This document shows, piece after piece, positions 1 to 26,209 of a DNA stretch of 64,000 bases. The stretch covers positions 833,501-897,500 of the forward strand of contig NC_092562.1 of the NCBI RefSeq assembly GCF_037975245.1, given 5' to 3'. The position numbers and the translations under genes are program-made. Position 1 is the stretch's first letter; the number at the start of each line of letters is the position of its first letter. The stretch is from Apostichopus japonicus (lineage: Eukaryota; Echinodermata; Holothuroidea; Aspidochirotida; Stichopodidae). The notes beneath the pieces are model-generated. The model had not been told where the DNA came from. It did not search any database and worked only from the letters and a program-made list of their open reading frames with translations.

Positions 1-11773
<11,773 letters not shown>

Positions 11774-12714
11774 ATAATAATGAAATCACCACGGTTACGG
11801 TAGATGACAGAAAACAAGACAGTGATCGTGAATCTCCTACAACTAGCGTTCCAGAACCTAAAACAAACTTGACTACATCAGAGAAAGCAGACGACAGCAT
11901 GAAAAGGCCCGCGGAAAACAAAACCACAGAGAACAGCCCCTCGCCAGATAAGAAAATAAAGAAATCGTCGACATTAGATACATTCAACGGTCTCGCAGCG
12001 AGCTTCGTGTCCCCTTTTAGACCTGGGAGGTTATCCCCGATAGAAATCTTATCGCGTTTGTTTCCTAGTCAGAGACGATCTGTGTTAGAACTCGTCTTAC
12101 AAGGTTGTAACGGAGACTTGATAAAAGCCATCGAACATTTTCTCTCCGCTACAGATAATTCCTCGCAAGAAAGTAACCAGCCGACGACGAATAACTGCGA
12201 AAGGACAAACAGTTATTTTGCCTCAATTGGTAAAATGCAAGAACTTTCTAAACCACCGCAATTCCACCCCACTCTGAGCGAAAAGCACAAGATGGGTGTA
12301 GTGGGTGGCTTAAAGTCAGCTTTTACGCCCCTCCCACCGACAACTCTCTCCCCTAATACATCCCTTCCGCTCTTCCTGACACAGAGACCACCACACCCCT
12401 TCCAACATGAATCACTGCTCGGCAGAGCACCTGTCTTTGCCTCGTCCGCATTGGGCGACTTATCAACTTCCGGCGCATCGGCGCCAGGCAGGTTTGTTTT
12501 CCCTGCTCTCCATCCGTTTAGTTTGGCTGGGAAGCTACCAAACTCTGCTGACATGTTCCCACGCTATCTGTTTGCCCCCTATGCATCTTGTCCACCGGAG
12601 TGTGTACAGTGTCCGGGACTCATCAGAGGGGGACACGGTACCGAACCCAGCAGCCCCTCTGAAGATACCCCGGATGGAACTGTGACTAGTAACACCAAGA
12701 ACGAATCTGATTAA
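11774..12714 (+). CDS. Terminal exon of a DMRTA-type (doublesex/mab-3-related) transcription factor, DMA domain
   Basis: DMRT proteins bind DNA through an N-terminal DM zinc module and act in gonad and neural patterning. The DMRTA/DMRT3 group also carries a C-terminal DMA domain. This exon is open for 313 codons to TAA at 12712-12714. A T-rich tract and TAG acceptor end at 11773; the first codon is split after its first base, so an upstream exon is required. The DMA domain is at 12031-12144, beginning LSPIEILSRLF and including VLELVLQGCNGDLIKAIEHFL. That pattern is closer, from memory, to DMRTA2 than to DMRT3 or DMRTA1. A Lys-rich segment (PDKKIKK) precedes it. Pro/Ser-rich sequence follows, with a conserved-looking end RYLFAPYASCPPECVQCPG near 12565-12621. 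The DM domain is not in this exon and was not found in the 11.8 kb upstream. The family call is firm; the exact paralogue is not. Confidence 0.9.
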
Positions 12715-12834
12715 CATAACTGCATGATGGAAAAAAGGCATTCGTTATATACAGATGCCGAGAGATCCTTCCCCCAATCCCACTTTGCTCAACATGAAAC
12801 AATTGTCAGAATAATAAAATTGGATTGGAATAAA
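12715..12834 (+). terminator. DMRT 3' UTR with two poly-A signals
   Basis: After the TAA at 12714, canonical AATAAA hexamers occur at 12813-12818 and 12829-12834 on the same strand. They sit about 100-120 bases downstream, which would give a short 3' UTR. The true cleavage site cannot be seen, and a longer UTR using later signals is possible. Confidence 0.55.
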
Positions 12835-13236
12835 AAGTTTGTTATCGTCTTAGATCGTTTCTGATATACAATAGCACGCTATGTATGACCATACGTGTCA
12901 ATATGGGGATTTAATACAACACCATTTGTTTGTTCAGATGGGGTTCACCCGGTACAGATATTTAGAGCAACAAACACAGCTTGAACAAACAGCAAAGAGC
13001 AAATGTATACGTTATATAGGTTATTTTATCAATAAATGGCAGCTTTGTTTTTAGGGGTTTATGATTAAAAAAAAGAAAGTAGCTTTACTTGTCCACTTTC
13101 ATTACGAATAATGAAGAAAAAGTCGACAATATCAAAATAGTGTCTTATCACGAAATGTTGAGAATCGAATCTAGTAAATTAAGTACTTGCTGATTAAATG
13201 AAATTATTGCACATTTTTTGTTGTAATTGATTGTAA

Positions 13237-13322
13237 CTTTATTTTGATTAGAATCCACTTTATTTTGATTAAAATCCACTTTATTTTGATTAAAATCCTA
13301 TCGGTATTTTAATCAAAATAAA
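13237..13322. repeat. Three 21-bp direct repeats followed by an inverted copy (hairpin)
   Basis: A 21-base unit starts at 13237, 13258 and 13279, with one base change in copy 1. Seventeen bases of copy 3 (13280-13296, TTTATTTTGATTAAAAT) are followed by a 9-base spacer and their perfect reverse complement at 13306-13322. Single strands could form a 17-bp AT-rich stem with a 9-nt loop. Confidence 0.9.
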
Positions 13323-13605
13323 TGCCGACAAAACACCCCCAAAAATCTTCTTAAGTTATAATGAAATTAAGAAGATGTTACATGTCACGACAATGCATAA
13401 GTAAAGTTATGATATCTTTCATCTTAAATTAATGACGTCACGCATCATGAATATTCACGACTCGAGAGTACTAGTATGAGGGAAACCTTGCTTGACAATT
13501 AAATTTTATTTCTTCATTTATTTTATGATTTCGTTACATTATAATATTTAAAGTTAAAATTAAATGTTTAAAAAAAGGTTCTTTTTTTGTTACACACTCT
13601 CAACT

Positions 13606-13642
13606 ACGTTATCATTTACGTTATCATTATACGTTATCATTT
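13606..13642. repeat. Short tandem repeat, ACGTTATCATTT-like unit
   Basis: Three copies of a 12-13 base unit begin at 13606, 13618 and 13631. They are directly followed by the palindrome ACGCATGCGT. Confidence 0.8.
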
Positions 13643-14730
13643 ACGCATGCGTACTAAGAATCATGTAATGTATAAGCCGAACTCAAACTCTATCATGACC
13701 ATGCCATTAGTATTGGACCATACCATTAATAAAGTAAGACAGGAGATCTTTCCTTAAAATCTTATAAAGTAACGGTTGATACAAACTAGCCTATTCATTT
13801 TTTTTTAATTTCTTAAGCAAATTGTTGTTCTGTTATTAGCCCTGTAAACAAATTAAACCAAAAACAAGAACAACAACAACCAGGTAAAGCTAAAGCGCAC
13901 AATTTTTCTTCTTCAATCGGCTGGAAATGAAATTGTAGAGAATGGGTTACACCCTGAGATTTTTCCGACTACTATTTTTAGCTCTAATTTGAGAAATATA
14001 AAAATAACTATCTTTTTATGGACTGTCACTAGATTTCATATTCTTCTGTCTGAACCATCATTGAAATGTTGAAGGATTCTTGAGTTAGAATGTTAATGTT
14101 TTTACCGAATAAATTGAAGTGTTGTTTGTTATTATTATTTTACTTTTAATGCATACACTGAGACTGAAATTTCGTTTCTGCCTTTGGAAATAAATAATGA
14201 TTAGAATACACTAATGCTACAGGCGTTTCCACCATCATGAAACTATGTCACACTTCAAGTATATGTGTACATGAACATGTTTCTGAAAGTTATTTTATTA
14301 CTGACAACAAAAAAAACACTTGGAAAATTCTCGTCTATGGTAATGTGAAACAACGAAAGTAGGTCCTTGTTAAAGAGACTCTTTTCCTGTTTAAATGTTA
14401 GAAGCACATATTGAGCTTGAGGCTAGGCCTACTTCATCGTTCAAAATTGCAGTAGGCTGTTAATGTAAGTTGAATGTCTACTGCAAAAGTTTTCTCATTT
14501 CCTTTTAAGTCATTTGCTTACTAAAGTTAGCAATTGGAAAAAAATATATACATACATTAATGACGTCAAATTATAGACTTAAACCTGACTGAATTATCAC
14601 AGAAGTTCATGATTTGAAAATAATAAAAGATATAAAAAAATATATAAAAAATAAGTGTTGATGGTAGGCTGCAGGAATCATTCTAATAAAACAACAGACA
14701 AAGCAAGGAGGACCCTCGAAAATCCCACCA

Positions 14731-14733
<3 letters not shown>

Positions 14734-14803
<70 letters not shown>
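14734..14803. repeat. (TA)n dinucleotide array
   Basis: About 35 TA units. Frames on both strands read as Tyr-Ile runs and are not genes. Confidence 0.97.
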
Positions 14804-14806
<3 letters not shown>

Positions 14807-15676
14807 CTGGAAGAGGAGGCGAGAAAATCGATTGATGTAACATTTTATGGGCATAAGAAGCTATTATCCAATTGTTATGCAGAAGAAACATTTTCGAAAA
14901 AGCGTTGTTCTCTTTGTATTCATATAACTACCAAATAACTCATTAATGACGAGATTATCAATTCATCCATTTATCGAATAATCGATAACAATTCTTACAA
15001 CCATGCTTATAACCAACCACAATCGTCTCCGATTTGATGGGCGCTGTTCTGATATATTGTTTTAATTTGAATAAAAAAAAAAACAGAAACTGATAAAAAG
15101 TAATTCACAATAAGAGGTAAAAAGAACACTGTTTCTTTGTATGTGTGTGTTTTGTATATAAGTGAAACTTTCATTTTGTTATTTGTAACATCAAGAGAGC
15201 TTTTGAATGTGGAAGGAGGCTACGCTACAAAAAAAAAATCAAACTTTTTGGCTGAAATAATAATAATAATAATAAATGATATTAATGGGATATATATGTT
15301 TATTTGGAACAATTGTATAAATTTGACATGTAATAAATAAGCTCTTTGAAAAGATGATGTGTGTATGTAAGTTCCATTCGTTTGGAAGGTACAAAAAATA
15401 AACTGACTTTTTCTTACGAATACTACTACCAATGCATTGGTATCTTTTCTGCGTTTTCTGAGTTCTTATTTCTTCGATCTGACGTCATTCAGTTGGTTCC
15501 TTATGACGTCATCCATATCGCATTGATGAATCCAGGATTTCTCGGAAGAGAGCGGCCCCGGGAGACTAGTAGTATCGATGGATACCAAAGTTACTAACGA
15601 TGTAGCGCTGCGTAAGAAATACCGTGAAAAAGTACTAAATGCTCGCGCGCATCAAGCGTTCTCCATGCATGCTGCC

Positions 15677-15678
<2 letters not shown>

Positions 15679-15711
<33 letters not shown>
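15679..15711. repeat. (TA)n dinucleotide array
   Basis: About 16 TA units, followed by TTTAAATATATA. Confidence 0.95.
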
Positions 15712-15714
<3 letters not shown>

Positions 15715-17360
15715 AATATATACCTTGTTCTGAAACAAAGTTATATGATTAAATGTCATAATGTATCAGATTAGGGGCCTTGAGCCCCTGGGCCCCTCCC
15801 TGACTCGGTGGGTTTGCGGTGAGGGAATGGAATCACCGACTGTTGACGAAAGTTAGCTATGGAAACTCTTTGACATGTATTTAAAGTCGGCTGCAATACC
15901 ATACAGCATGCAAGGGGCCTCACATATATTTGTACGTGTGCCACACGTGGGCCAGAAACATTGGAGCGGGTGTCAAAGGGCACTACAATTACACTATAGT
16001 CTATCCAGGTTGACCCAATGTGCAGGATAGGCCGGTATGGTGCTCAAGTCTAAGGTATTAAGGGTCATGATCAGTACAAGATTGTCTGCCAATTTTTTAC
16101 TTTCTTTTTCCTGAACCGAAGGCCACGACCCTGATATGCTATGATTCTTTAGAAATCACAACCGAGGACCTGAAATTATTTTGTTAAAGTCCTCGGTCAG
16201 ATAGCAAAACAAACGCACAACGATGATACTATTGTGTTTATTCAGAAACACATTCTATTTTATTAACCCCAGAATTATAATAGAAGGACTGAAAAAACAT
16301 AGTTACGACTTATCAATAAATGGCCAAAAAAAAGAAAAGACTATTGGTTTTTGCCACCAGAAAGTTAAAATTGGATTGGTTTTATTGTTGTGGTTGGATT
16401 TAGTTTTTCATTTAAAATCGCTCTGAAATTAAATTAAAGACATTATCGATCTTCTTTTGTGTTAATGTTATATATATTACGATTAATCCCAGAAAATATT
16501 AATATTTCATAGGAAATGCAGTGGCATACCGAGAACAATACTTTAACGTTCAGTCTAACAACGTGTTATTAGGAAATACAACTTCAGATATCGGAATTGT
16601 TCTAACCACAAAAAAAAAAACATTTTGTATTATTCTTCAGGCTTTTTATAGTCAAATATATGTTGTGACGTCAGAGACGTCAAAGTGATACAAACTTGTG
16701 ATAAAAAATCAAGCTATGGAATTAGTATAGCAAAGTTATATTCATTTTGGTGGACTACTATAAAAGAACATTCAAACAACCTTTTATTTCGTTTTTACGG
16801 GAGTGAAGGTGGGGTGGGGTGGGGGGGGGGGTGGAGGTTCCTACATTCTTTTCCCAACAGTTTCATAAAGGGCAGCATGCATTTTCAACGTATTGACATT
16901 TAACGATAAATTTATATACAAGCACGAACGTTTTAGTACAGGTAATACTATGCATGCTTTCTCTTCGCACATTATACACTATTTGCTGAAAGATAAATAA
17001 ATAAATAATTAAATAAATAAATACAAAGAAATACAAAGAAATAATAATAATAAAACAAATATGAGCCGGCACCATTAGTTTTTGGCTTGTTTCTGACAAC
17101 TAAAGGTATTCAGTAAGAAAACAGGGACAAATATATTTCATCACATTATCGCCTTATCGCGTTATTAAGTAAATATACCAATTATCAACCACATTCTCCC
17201 ACGATCATTCACAAAGAGGTAAAACCACAATATATACAAAACATATTTGTTTTTTGAGGGTGAAGACATTCGTACCACTTCCAGCAATAGAAGGAAAACA
17301 AAACAGACCTTATTAAAGAAGAGAAATGATATGGGAAAACAACACGTCAAGGGATTTATG

Positions 17361-17590
<230 letters not shown>

Positions 17591-19899
17591 GTGAAGGATC
17601 CAGGACATCATGGATGGGCCAGAGACAAAATAGCACTTGCATAAGAAAGCATCACTAAAATGTAAAGGAATGCACGTAGGGGTTGCCGTCCACCCCAACA
17701 CCCCCCCCCCCCACCTATTCGATCCCGTTCCATGGATTCATTCCCTGAGATCGAGGTGTAATTTGAATGATGTCCTTGGTCGCTTAAAACGTCAGCAAGA
17801 TGCAACGTTACAAAACTGAAGGTAAATCTTAATTCGAACGATCGACTGTAAATGATTTTGAAAGTCTCTGTTTATTATCTTTCAACACCGGCGTTCTTTC
17901 ATATCAGCCTGTTCCTTCACTGAGCTGTCAGATAGACCCCTAACGTTATCTTATTTTCTTAAATCAATATTTCTCCTTTCCGTCCTAAAAGTTTGATTTT
18001 TGTTGTTGTAAGATTCTTTGTTGACAGCTCAACACACAGGTGTAATAATGTCGCCGACAATAGTTCAATATAATACAGACATGTAAGGCTTAAATTAATT
18101 AATATATAAAACTTAAAATGACAAAGTCAACGTCACCCTTTTTAATCCCCAGCTACCCAATTCTATTCTAGGGACTACACTTTTTCATTATTAAATGTCA
18201 ACCTACCAAATAACTTCATCCTTTTTTATCTTTCTCTCTCTCCTTCTCCCCCCCCCCCCTCCAAAAAATCAAAAAGACAAAAAATGAAGAAGGGAAAAAC
18301 AATATTAATAATCCTGCCCATCTAAGCTGAAAATAAAGACAACGCGCCAATAATTTGCCTTCGGGATTCGAAAGGGTGCCCTTAAGATTAGATAGAATGA
18401 TCTGTAATCTGTCAGATTGTGGCCCCCCTAACCTGTTGATTCCTTAATTGCGCCAAATTTAATTTGGCGCTATCATCCACGATTGCTTTACACCTCGTTG
18501 ATTTACTCATAAAATTTGTGTACGCGTTTCTTAACTTATACAGCAAAAAATGGCCCAAAGACAGAAGAAATAAAGAGGAAAAAAAAGAAAAAAAAAGAAA
18601 GAAAGTAAGGTGTAATAAAACAATGTGTAATAAAACAATAGCTTTAGTGAGGATATTCGAGAAAAAAAACAAAGAAAAACAGTAAAATAAAGGGGAAAAA
18701 ATGATGAGGTTACGCGATCGATGCTCAGTTAATGCCTTGGGATCATTCACACCGGTTTTCTAATTATTCGTTAACGCCCCACAGAGCAATTTCAGCGCCA
18801 GATTTTGCGTTCAATTACACCGCACACGACTCTTGTCTAGCTAATGTTCTCAAGAAAACTCGATGAATTGAAAATATATAAAAAAAAAAAAATGACAAAA
18901 AAAATATATAAAAAAATACTAATACTAATAATATATTAAAAGTTAAAAAGAGAAATAAGACATGAAATAAATAATATAAAGTCATATAATTGACGAACAG
19001 ACAAGGGTAAAAGAAAAAGAAAAAAGAAAATATGGAATCTAAGAAGGCATTATTAAACCCCTCGAAAGGAATTTTAATAACAGTAGAAGTCAATAACGCG
19101 GGTATCATACCTTGTCAGAAATTACTCCCTCGTGCGGGGGAAAAAAACACAAAACAGTTTATTGCTTAGAACATTCGCTCTTCAGATTTCTGTTTTTTTT
19201 CTGCCAACCAAGCGAACGAATAAATTATAATGAGATCTAAAAGAATAATGTCAGATGTGTTTTATAATTTCCCGTTAATATCTCACTTTCCGAAGCGTGT
19301 TTCGGCAATTTTATGTCTTTGAAGTCCAAGGTAGCGTACATTCATAGTCGAAAACCCCGGAAGCCTTCCTTGCTGTTTAACCTCCGAAACATATCATTTC
19401 GATTCGACTCTCTTTTTTTTTAAACTTTGTTTTGTCTTTTCGCCTGTTATTTTTAATAAGAACTGATTCTGTATAGTTGAAAAGAATAGATGACCTTAAA
19501 TTGCTTTGCTTTGCGAGATATTCTCTGGCCTTAGAAAGAAAGGTAGGAACGTTTACATATTTCCAAAAGGACAGTAGGATATGTGCTAAGAGTCGCACGT
19601 GTCTCATAATGTGAATAACAAGGTAAAGGCATGTGTCGGATGTATAGCGCATTAGCATCCCTCGAGAGGGGACAGTGATGGAAAAACATTAAATAAATAT
19701 TAAATTCCTTGAAATGTAAAAATTCTGTTTGGAAAGCAACAGGAAGAGGGTGATTATTCTCTGAGTGGGCATGTATAGATAAAGATAAAGAGAGAAAGGG
19801 GCGGGGAGGAGGGGGGGGGAGGATGGGGGTGTTTGGGAAGAAGTAGGGTGGAGAGGAAGATGGTCAATATAGCATAACATAGAATATAGCTCTAAGGAA

Positions 19900-20124
19900 C
19901 AAAATAAAACAAAGCAAAACGAAACGAAACGAAACCGAACGAAACCGAACCGAACCAAAACGAACCAAAACAAAACCCGAACCGAACCGAACCAAAACGA
20001 ACCAAAACGGACCAAACCGAACCGAACCGAAACCGAACCAAGTCAAAACAAACCAAACCAAACCGAACCGAACCGAACCACACCAAAACGAACCAAACGA
20101 AACGAACCCGAACCAAACACAACA
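19900..20124. repeat. Pentanucleotide array (CGAAA / CCGAA / CCAAA units)
   Basis: About 225 bases built of 5-base AAC/GAA-type units (CGAAA, CCGAA, CCAAA, occasionally 4-6 bases). The minus strand translates in all three frames into Phe/Gly/Val/Arg-rich low-complexity peptides, as a 5-base period must, so these frames are not genes. Confidence 0.93.
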
Positions 20125-23100
20125 ATGACATGGGATGGTCAAAATGCCTCCTTACAGCCAATTTGGTCTAAACTATGCATTCTGTCTGGTTATATAAGGT
20201 ATTCCTCCTTATCAATGTGAGAGTGAAATATCTGGGTAGAACCTCGTAGACTATAGACCCTCGAGGAAATTTTGAAACCATGCTCAAATTTTGGACCAAT
20301 AAAATTAAATCTTAGACGAAGAAGAGCTATGCAGCTTTTGTCTATAAGAGTCACTGACCCAATTTAAACCATTTTATCCATGAGTACATTTCTGTTAACA
20401 TTCCATTCCTTAGCTACATATATATACTTCTGAGATACTAAAGTGAGAATTTGGAAGTTTTCCCCACAAGCTTTTTTTCATAAGAGTTGATAAATATTCC
20501 AGATACAAAGATCTGCATTAAAATATTAGATATCTCAGATTCGTGGCGGTAAATCCTCGTCATACGATACAAGGTCGTGACTTTTGTCATCTTTTCGTAC
20601 AGCTGGCCTGAAGCTAAGTTATTCACTTGCAACTTAAAAAGATGTGATGTAACATAGATGTAAACAAGTCTTTATCGAATTATCGAAGGATTTCCCTCGG
20701 ACATCTCTAGACCAAAGACTTATAAATTTTGAGCGATGATTAAGCCAATTCCTAAAGGAATACCTCAGGCGATGTGTAATTAATTTATTCTCCCCCTTTT
20801 GCCTTAAATTTTGACAAGGAAGAAAGAAAAAAAGGTTTAATAAGCAGCCAGGCAACCACAGAAAGAAAGAAAATGGAAAGAAGTTACTCAATATTGTCTA
20901 CACTTCTTTTTTCTTCTTCTAGCTCTCTACGACTTCTTCAAGTTGACAAATGAAGATCGATATAGAGTGGTAGGAAAACATGAGCAGTGAGGACTGCTCG
21001 ATATGATCTCATTATAAAATGACTTGCAGACTGAGATGGATAAACACTGCCTATATTGAAAAGAAACGACCATTTGCTTTGCTTTAAGTCAATCTTAGAC
21101 GAGTTATAAAATTGAAATTTTTGTCTTTCTTTAGTTTGGGAGATACAGTAGCTATTGCCAAGGGCTTTGCTTTCCTCTTCAATATGTCCCTCAAAGGATT
21201 TGCGAAAATATCTCGACACCGTAGCAAAATTTATTAGATCAAATTTTGTACACTTGAAAAATGTTGCATTAAGGATCGAACGAATATTGGGTGGCTGGCT
21301 GACTTAGGGAGATATATTAAAAATTAAAATAAAGAGAGATAGAGAGATGAAGAAGAATAAAATAGATTAAACTCAATGAACTTTCTGAGACTCTCTCTCT
21401 CTCCACCTCTCTCCATCTCTCTTTCGTTTCATTATTAGAAAACGAGAGTTTCAAATGATTCCAACCGGTGACGGCATAATGAATATTGCAGAGGAGTTGT
21501 CTCCGACACATAGCCAATGAGAGATTGGGACGTCAATTTCATTTGATGTTGAGACTGTGAGCCTGAATCGAGAGGAGGGAGAGAAACAAAAGAAAGAAAA
21601 AAAATAAAATAAAGGAAAGGCGGGAATATAGGGAGAATAAAGACACTACGTTAGTTGGTTGATAGAGCATGAATGCACTTTTGAATTCCAAGGAGAGAGA
21701 ATTAACAAAACAAGTCAATACATCCACTCTATCCATCGATGAATTTGTTATCATTTGTACTTGACAGGGTGAAGACTCAAAGTACATCACTAAAAAGAAT
21801 GATCATTGTGGACACTCTCACAGAGAGAGAATTCTTTCAATCTTTAGAATTTAGGGTGGTGGATTGCAGAGTGAATTTATATCTAATCTGTTTCAGTTTT
21901 CAATAACGACAAGTACCGACCTACACAGGTTTTCAGAAATTTCATATCATTGAATATACATGTGACGTGATAATATTTGATTCGATATCATCATACAACC
22001 GATTGAATAGAATAGAAGTAAAAAAACACAATATAGAATGAAATGACATCAAGATGACATGAATTAATATAACATGAAATAAAAATAACATGTTATTTCC
22101 TGCCATGTTATTTCATGTATATGTTTATATTTATATGTGATTCCATGTGTTTTCACATCGTTCCATTTGATGTCATTTTATGTAATAGGCTATAATGATA
22201 AATCATATTTTTTTTCCAGTTTTGTGTCGTTCTAGACTATTCGCCAATTCCCACCGATTTTTTTTTTTAAACCTACCGAGAATCAATCCATTTATATATA
22301 TATATATTGTTTATCTTTCTTATTTATTTATTTTTTTCTGTCAAAGAAAGCAACTTAGTAGATAATTAACGAATTCGTTCAAGTCTGCAGAAGGAGACAA
22401 GCTTGTAATCTCTGAATTTCCCTTTGGCATACTACATTATCCATATAAGCTGTTCTTTTTATGTAAATCACATACAAACACAAGTACCTGTTCAGAGAAA
22501 ATCCTATACCTGCATAGCTACTCAACTGTTTTGAAGTTCATATTATGACGTCCAAAAAAAATCATCTATAAAATAATACATTATGTCGATTTGACTGCAA
22601 ATCGTGTGGTTTCAGTCGATATTTCTGATACTAAACCTTAAAATGAAAAACAAAACATTGTTCTTTAAGTTTCATATGCAAATATAACTTTCTTCCCCTC
22701 ACATCCTTAACATTTTGACGTTAACGAAGTTCTTAGACGATTTTTTTTTCTGTTTGTCATTAAACAAATATTTTCTAACTGAAAACGGCAGCAACTACTA
22801 AGATATACCATCGGTTGCCTAGTAAAGCAAAGTTTTTTTTGGTCATCAAATGTCAACATTGAAATAAACATCTTGTATCGAAGCAACCAGTGAAAATGTC
22901 AAGAATTTGTAATGCTACTGTATTTGTAAAAGAACGCAACATTTTCATAGGTCTTTACTCTCAATGCGTAACGTGTGTTTTTGATTACTTTATTCGAACC
23001 TTTAGGCAGCAGCAGGTTAGGCCGAATCTCAGTTTTTTTTCTTTCTCTCACTTCTTGTTTAGGTAGTTTTTCCATTATAAAACTTTGTTGGGCAAATATT

Positions 23101-26100
23101 TTAGCCAAAGCTATGGGGTGGGGGGGGGGGGGTACGTATGTAACCAATCCAAGTTTTGCTCCCAAAAGAGTACAATTCTCAAACAATTTGATTGTCGGAA
23201 AGAGATATATTTGGTCAATATTACGGTAACTTTGGTTCGATGCATAAGTATACCATTGTTAGGTATAAAACGATATATTTGCCCAATCTTTTAAGTGTGT
23301 ATACAAAATATATAGGCTAAGTTTTTTATTTTGTGTACGGGTGTGTGTGTGTGCTTACTTACTCATCCAAGTTTACATCTTCGCCTCTCGTGTGTTATAA
23401 TAGCTATTTGCAACCTACAGAATATTATACTCAAAATAAGACCGGAATGGATCAAAATAACATACCTTTGTAGTTATTACTAATAAAGTGATGCTCTCTC
23501 TATCACATTCGTCGCCCCAGACACATTTCATATCTTATATTAACCAAATAAAATTCGACAATTGGAAGTTTCTCATTTTCGATTGTTTTACTTTATTATT
23601 TGAAACGAAACTTTATAAGTCATACTACATTTGATATGTTATATTTAATAATAGGATATGAATTAAAGATGTACTATTTAGATCAACTGAAAAGAAATAA
23701 CTCCTTTTGCAACATTCGCTAGCAATGAAATGTGTATACGTTAGAGTCCACATATAGACTCTTATTGTCTTTATTCCAAAAAGCGAGAATTTCATTTCTT
23801 GAGAGTGTCCTCAATAACCACTCTTTATTCATTTACATATTACTTTTAATTTACGAGAAATGACCTTAAAACATTTGAAGCTCATCGAATAAAGTGGCTG
23901 GGCTATTTAGGTTAGCTTCTCAGATGCAAAACTCAAGACTCCAAAGGAAAACATAACACTTTCAATGTCCTCACTAAAAAACATGTTTACTTTGGTGGAA
24001 ACAGGTAATACTCTTCGTTTATTTCAGGGAAGGAGGTGCAATTTATCTATCCTCTATTTATGAAGTATGATATCGTCAGACTATGGCCTATTACAATAAT
24101 AAATCGCTTGGTCTGCAATTTTTTTTTCTTTAGATAAACTTATACCTTGAAATTCTTCAAAAGAACAGAAAGTTCAATAAGCTTCGTTGCATAAATGTGA
24201 TTTTTTCATATGTAGCAAGGCGGGAAGGTGCACGCAACATTTGTTGATTCCCCTAAAACTATAATGAAATCAATAAAAAGCGAAATAAAATTTCTTTCCA
24301 TGACATTGAAAATTTGTAAATATTAAAAATGTTCTTTATAAATCAACATCTTTCTTCAGTTATAACTTGGTTTCTTTTTATTTATATTTATGCAGAATTC
24401 AATTACACCACAGAATTGATTTGTTTGTTTAAGCTGTTGTGATTCGAAATTCGGTGTGAGTGACATCGAAGGTCGACTATAGAGGCTATTTATCTGTATT
24501 TAGTTTGTTAATCGCAGTAATGAAAATGCGCGACCGAAAACATGTAATAAATACATTATAGAAAAGATTACGAAATAGTGACAAATTAAACTTCTAACTG
24601 AGAGCTCCCCCCCCCCCCCCCACGCCATGTAACAATTTTACGAAATATAGGGAACCCTGTTTACAAAGGATATAATTTTACGTTGGAATTTATAGCTAAA
24701 TACAGAAGTCTATGTATACTGTCGATTAACAAAGGGGTGGAAGGGTAGTGGAAGGGGAAATAGATTGGTTGTTGCATGGGTGCAGTTGAGTTCTGTATTA
24801 ATAGCGCATGAGACAGCCAAATCAAGAAGTCCCATTCCAGCCTTACTGTGGGGTACAGATAGGGCATGACAGAGACAAAACGAAGAACCCCACTCGAGCT
24901 TACCTACCTGGAGTATAACTGAGAAAATTATTGTTTTGTCTGGGAAGTGCATGCAAATAGTTTGTACGTGTGTATAGGTGGGTTGGCGTATAGGGTTGGG
25001 GTAGATAGGGTAGGGGGGGGGGTCGTGGAGTGCATGGAGTGGGTCTGACAAGGGAGTTGATGAAACAACAGGTGCATGCGGTAGGTATGTGAAGGGCTTT
25101 ATGTAATCGGCTTTCCCGGTTAAAGCCTAGATTGTGACAATAACATCTGGCGTCTTTACGCCATGTACGTGTGCAACAGACCGTTTTGAAAGAGATTGTA
25201 AGAGGAAGGATATAAACATCATATCACCTTTATCGAGAGATTTGTGTATTCCCACATGTCAAGAATGATATTTAAAAACCATAAATAAAAAATACTCTTT
25301 ATCTCTTTTCAATATCATTTTGTTTTCAAAAGATGATAACGTGCCCACTTGTATCCTTCAAAGCAATTTAATCGTTTTCATTTCTCAACTTCTTCTTATT
25401 AGCTTCAAACCCTGTCATATCATCACACTTTCAATAATAATGTTTATTCAAAATACAGCAAATATTTTCATCAAGAATGCCTCTCAGCTCTATATTTTAA
25501 GAGCTAAGATATATGACAAAGTCTATTGGGATAGCAACCACAAAATGGAGAGTATAAAAGCAATTAAGACTGCCATTTGTAAAGTACGCAGTCATTATAA
25601 CCATTTAAAAGTATTTATATTGGCACTAAAGATATTGAAATAAAAACAGTTTATAGTACATATATATAGATATATATCTACATATATGTCTATATTTTTT
25701 TGTCAGGATCATTAGCAATACGTTTGATATGTCAATCAACCCTCGAGGCTACCAAAAAAAAAAAAAACCCAACCCAACGAGATGTGGCCACTCGTCTAAA
25801 GCACACACTCGAGTTCACCCTTAGACCGATTGAACAAATATACAACAATAATAACACAACACTATAACAATGGGGGTGGGTATATAGACGGTGTTGCCAG
25901 CTCTCCTCCCCTGCGGACATGGAACGGGCATTGTATCTCTAGTCCGGAGCGGGTCAGCCCGTTGACCGCAAGCGATGACCACTGGTTTTTCTTTCTTATT
26001 TACATTATCGCCATTTCGTTTTCCATTCTCTCAGTCACCTGTCCTTCATAAATACTCTCTAGATTTTGATCAGAGATTTTCGTGAATTTCATCATTAAAA

Positions 26101-26209
26101 AGAATAGTCCAGGTCAAAATTTCCCTTTGATATGTTAAAGAGGAACATAATCTAAGCATTGTGGTGAAATTTGCATTCAATTCCTATGTACCTTATTTGA
26201 GATAATGAC

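Noticed and set aside
12213-12741. Overlapping frames on both strands within the DMRT exon
   Set aside because: Shadows of the true + frame, which carries the DMA domain.
19689-20161. Three overlapping minus-strand frames rich in Phe, Gly, Val and Arg
   Set aside because: They are three registers of one pentanucleotide repeat. All three frames being open at once is a repeat property, not coding evidence.
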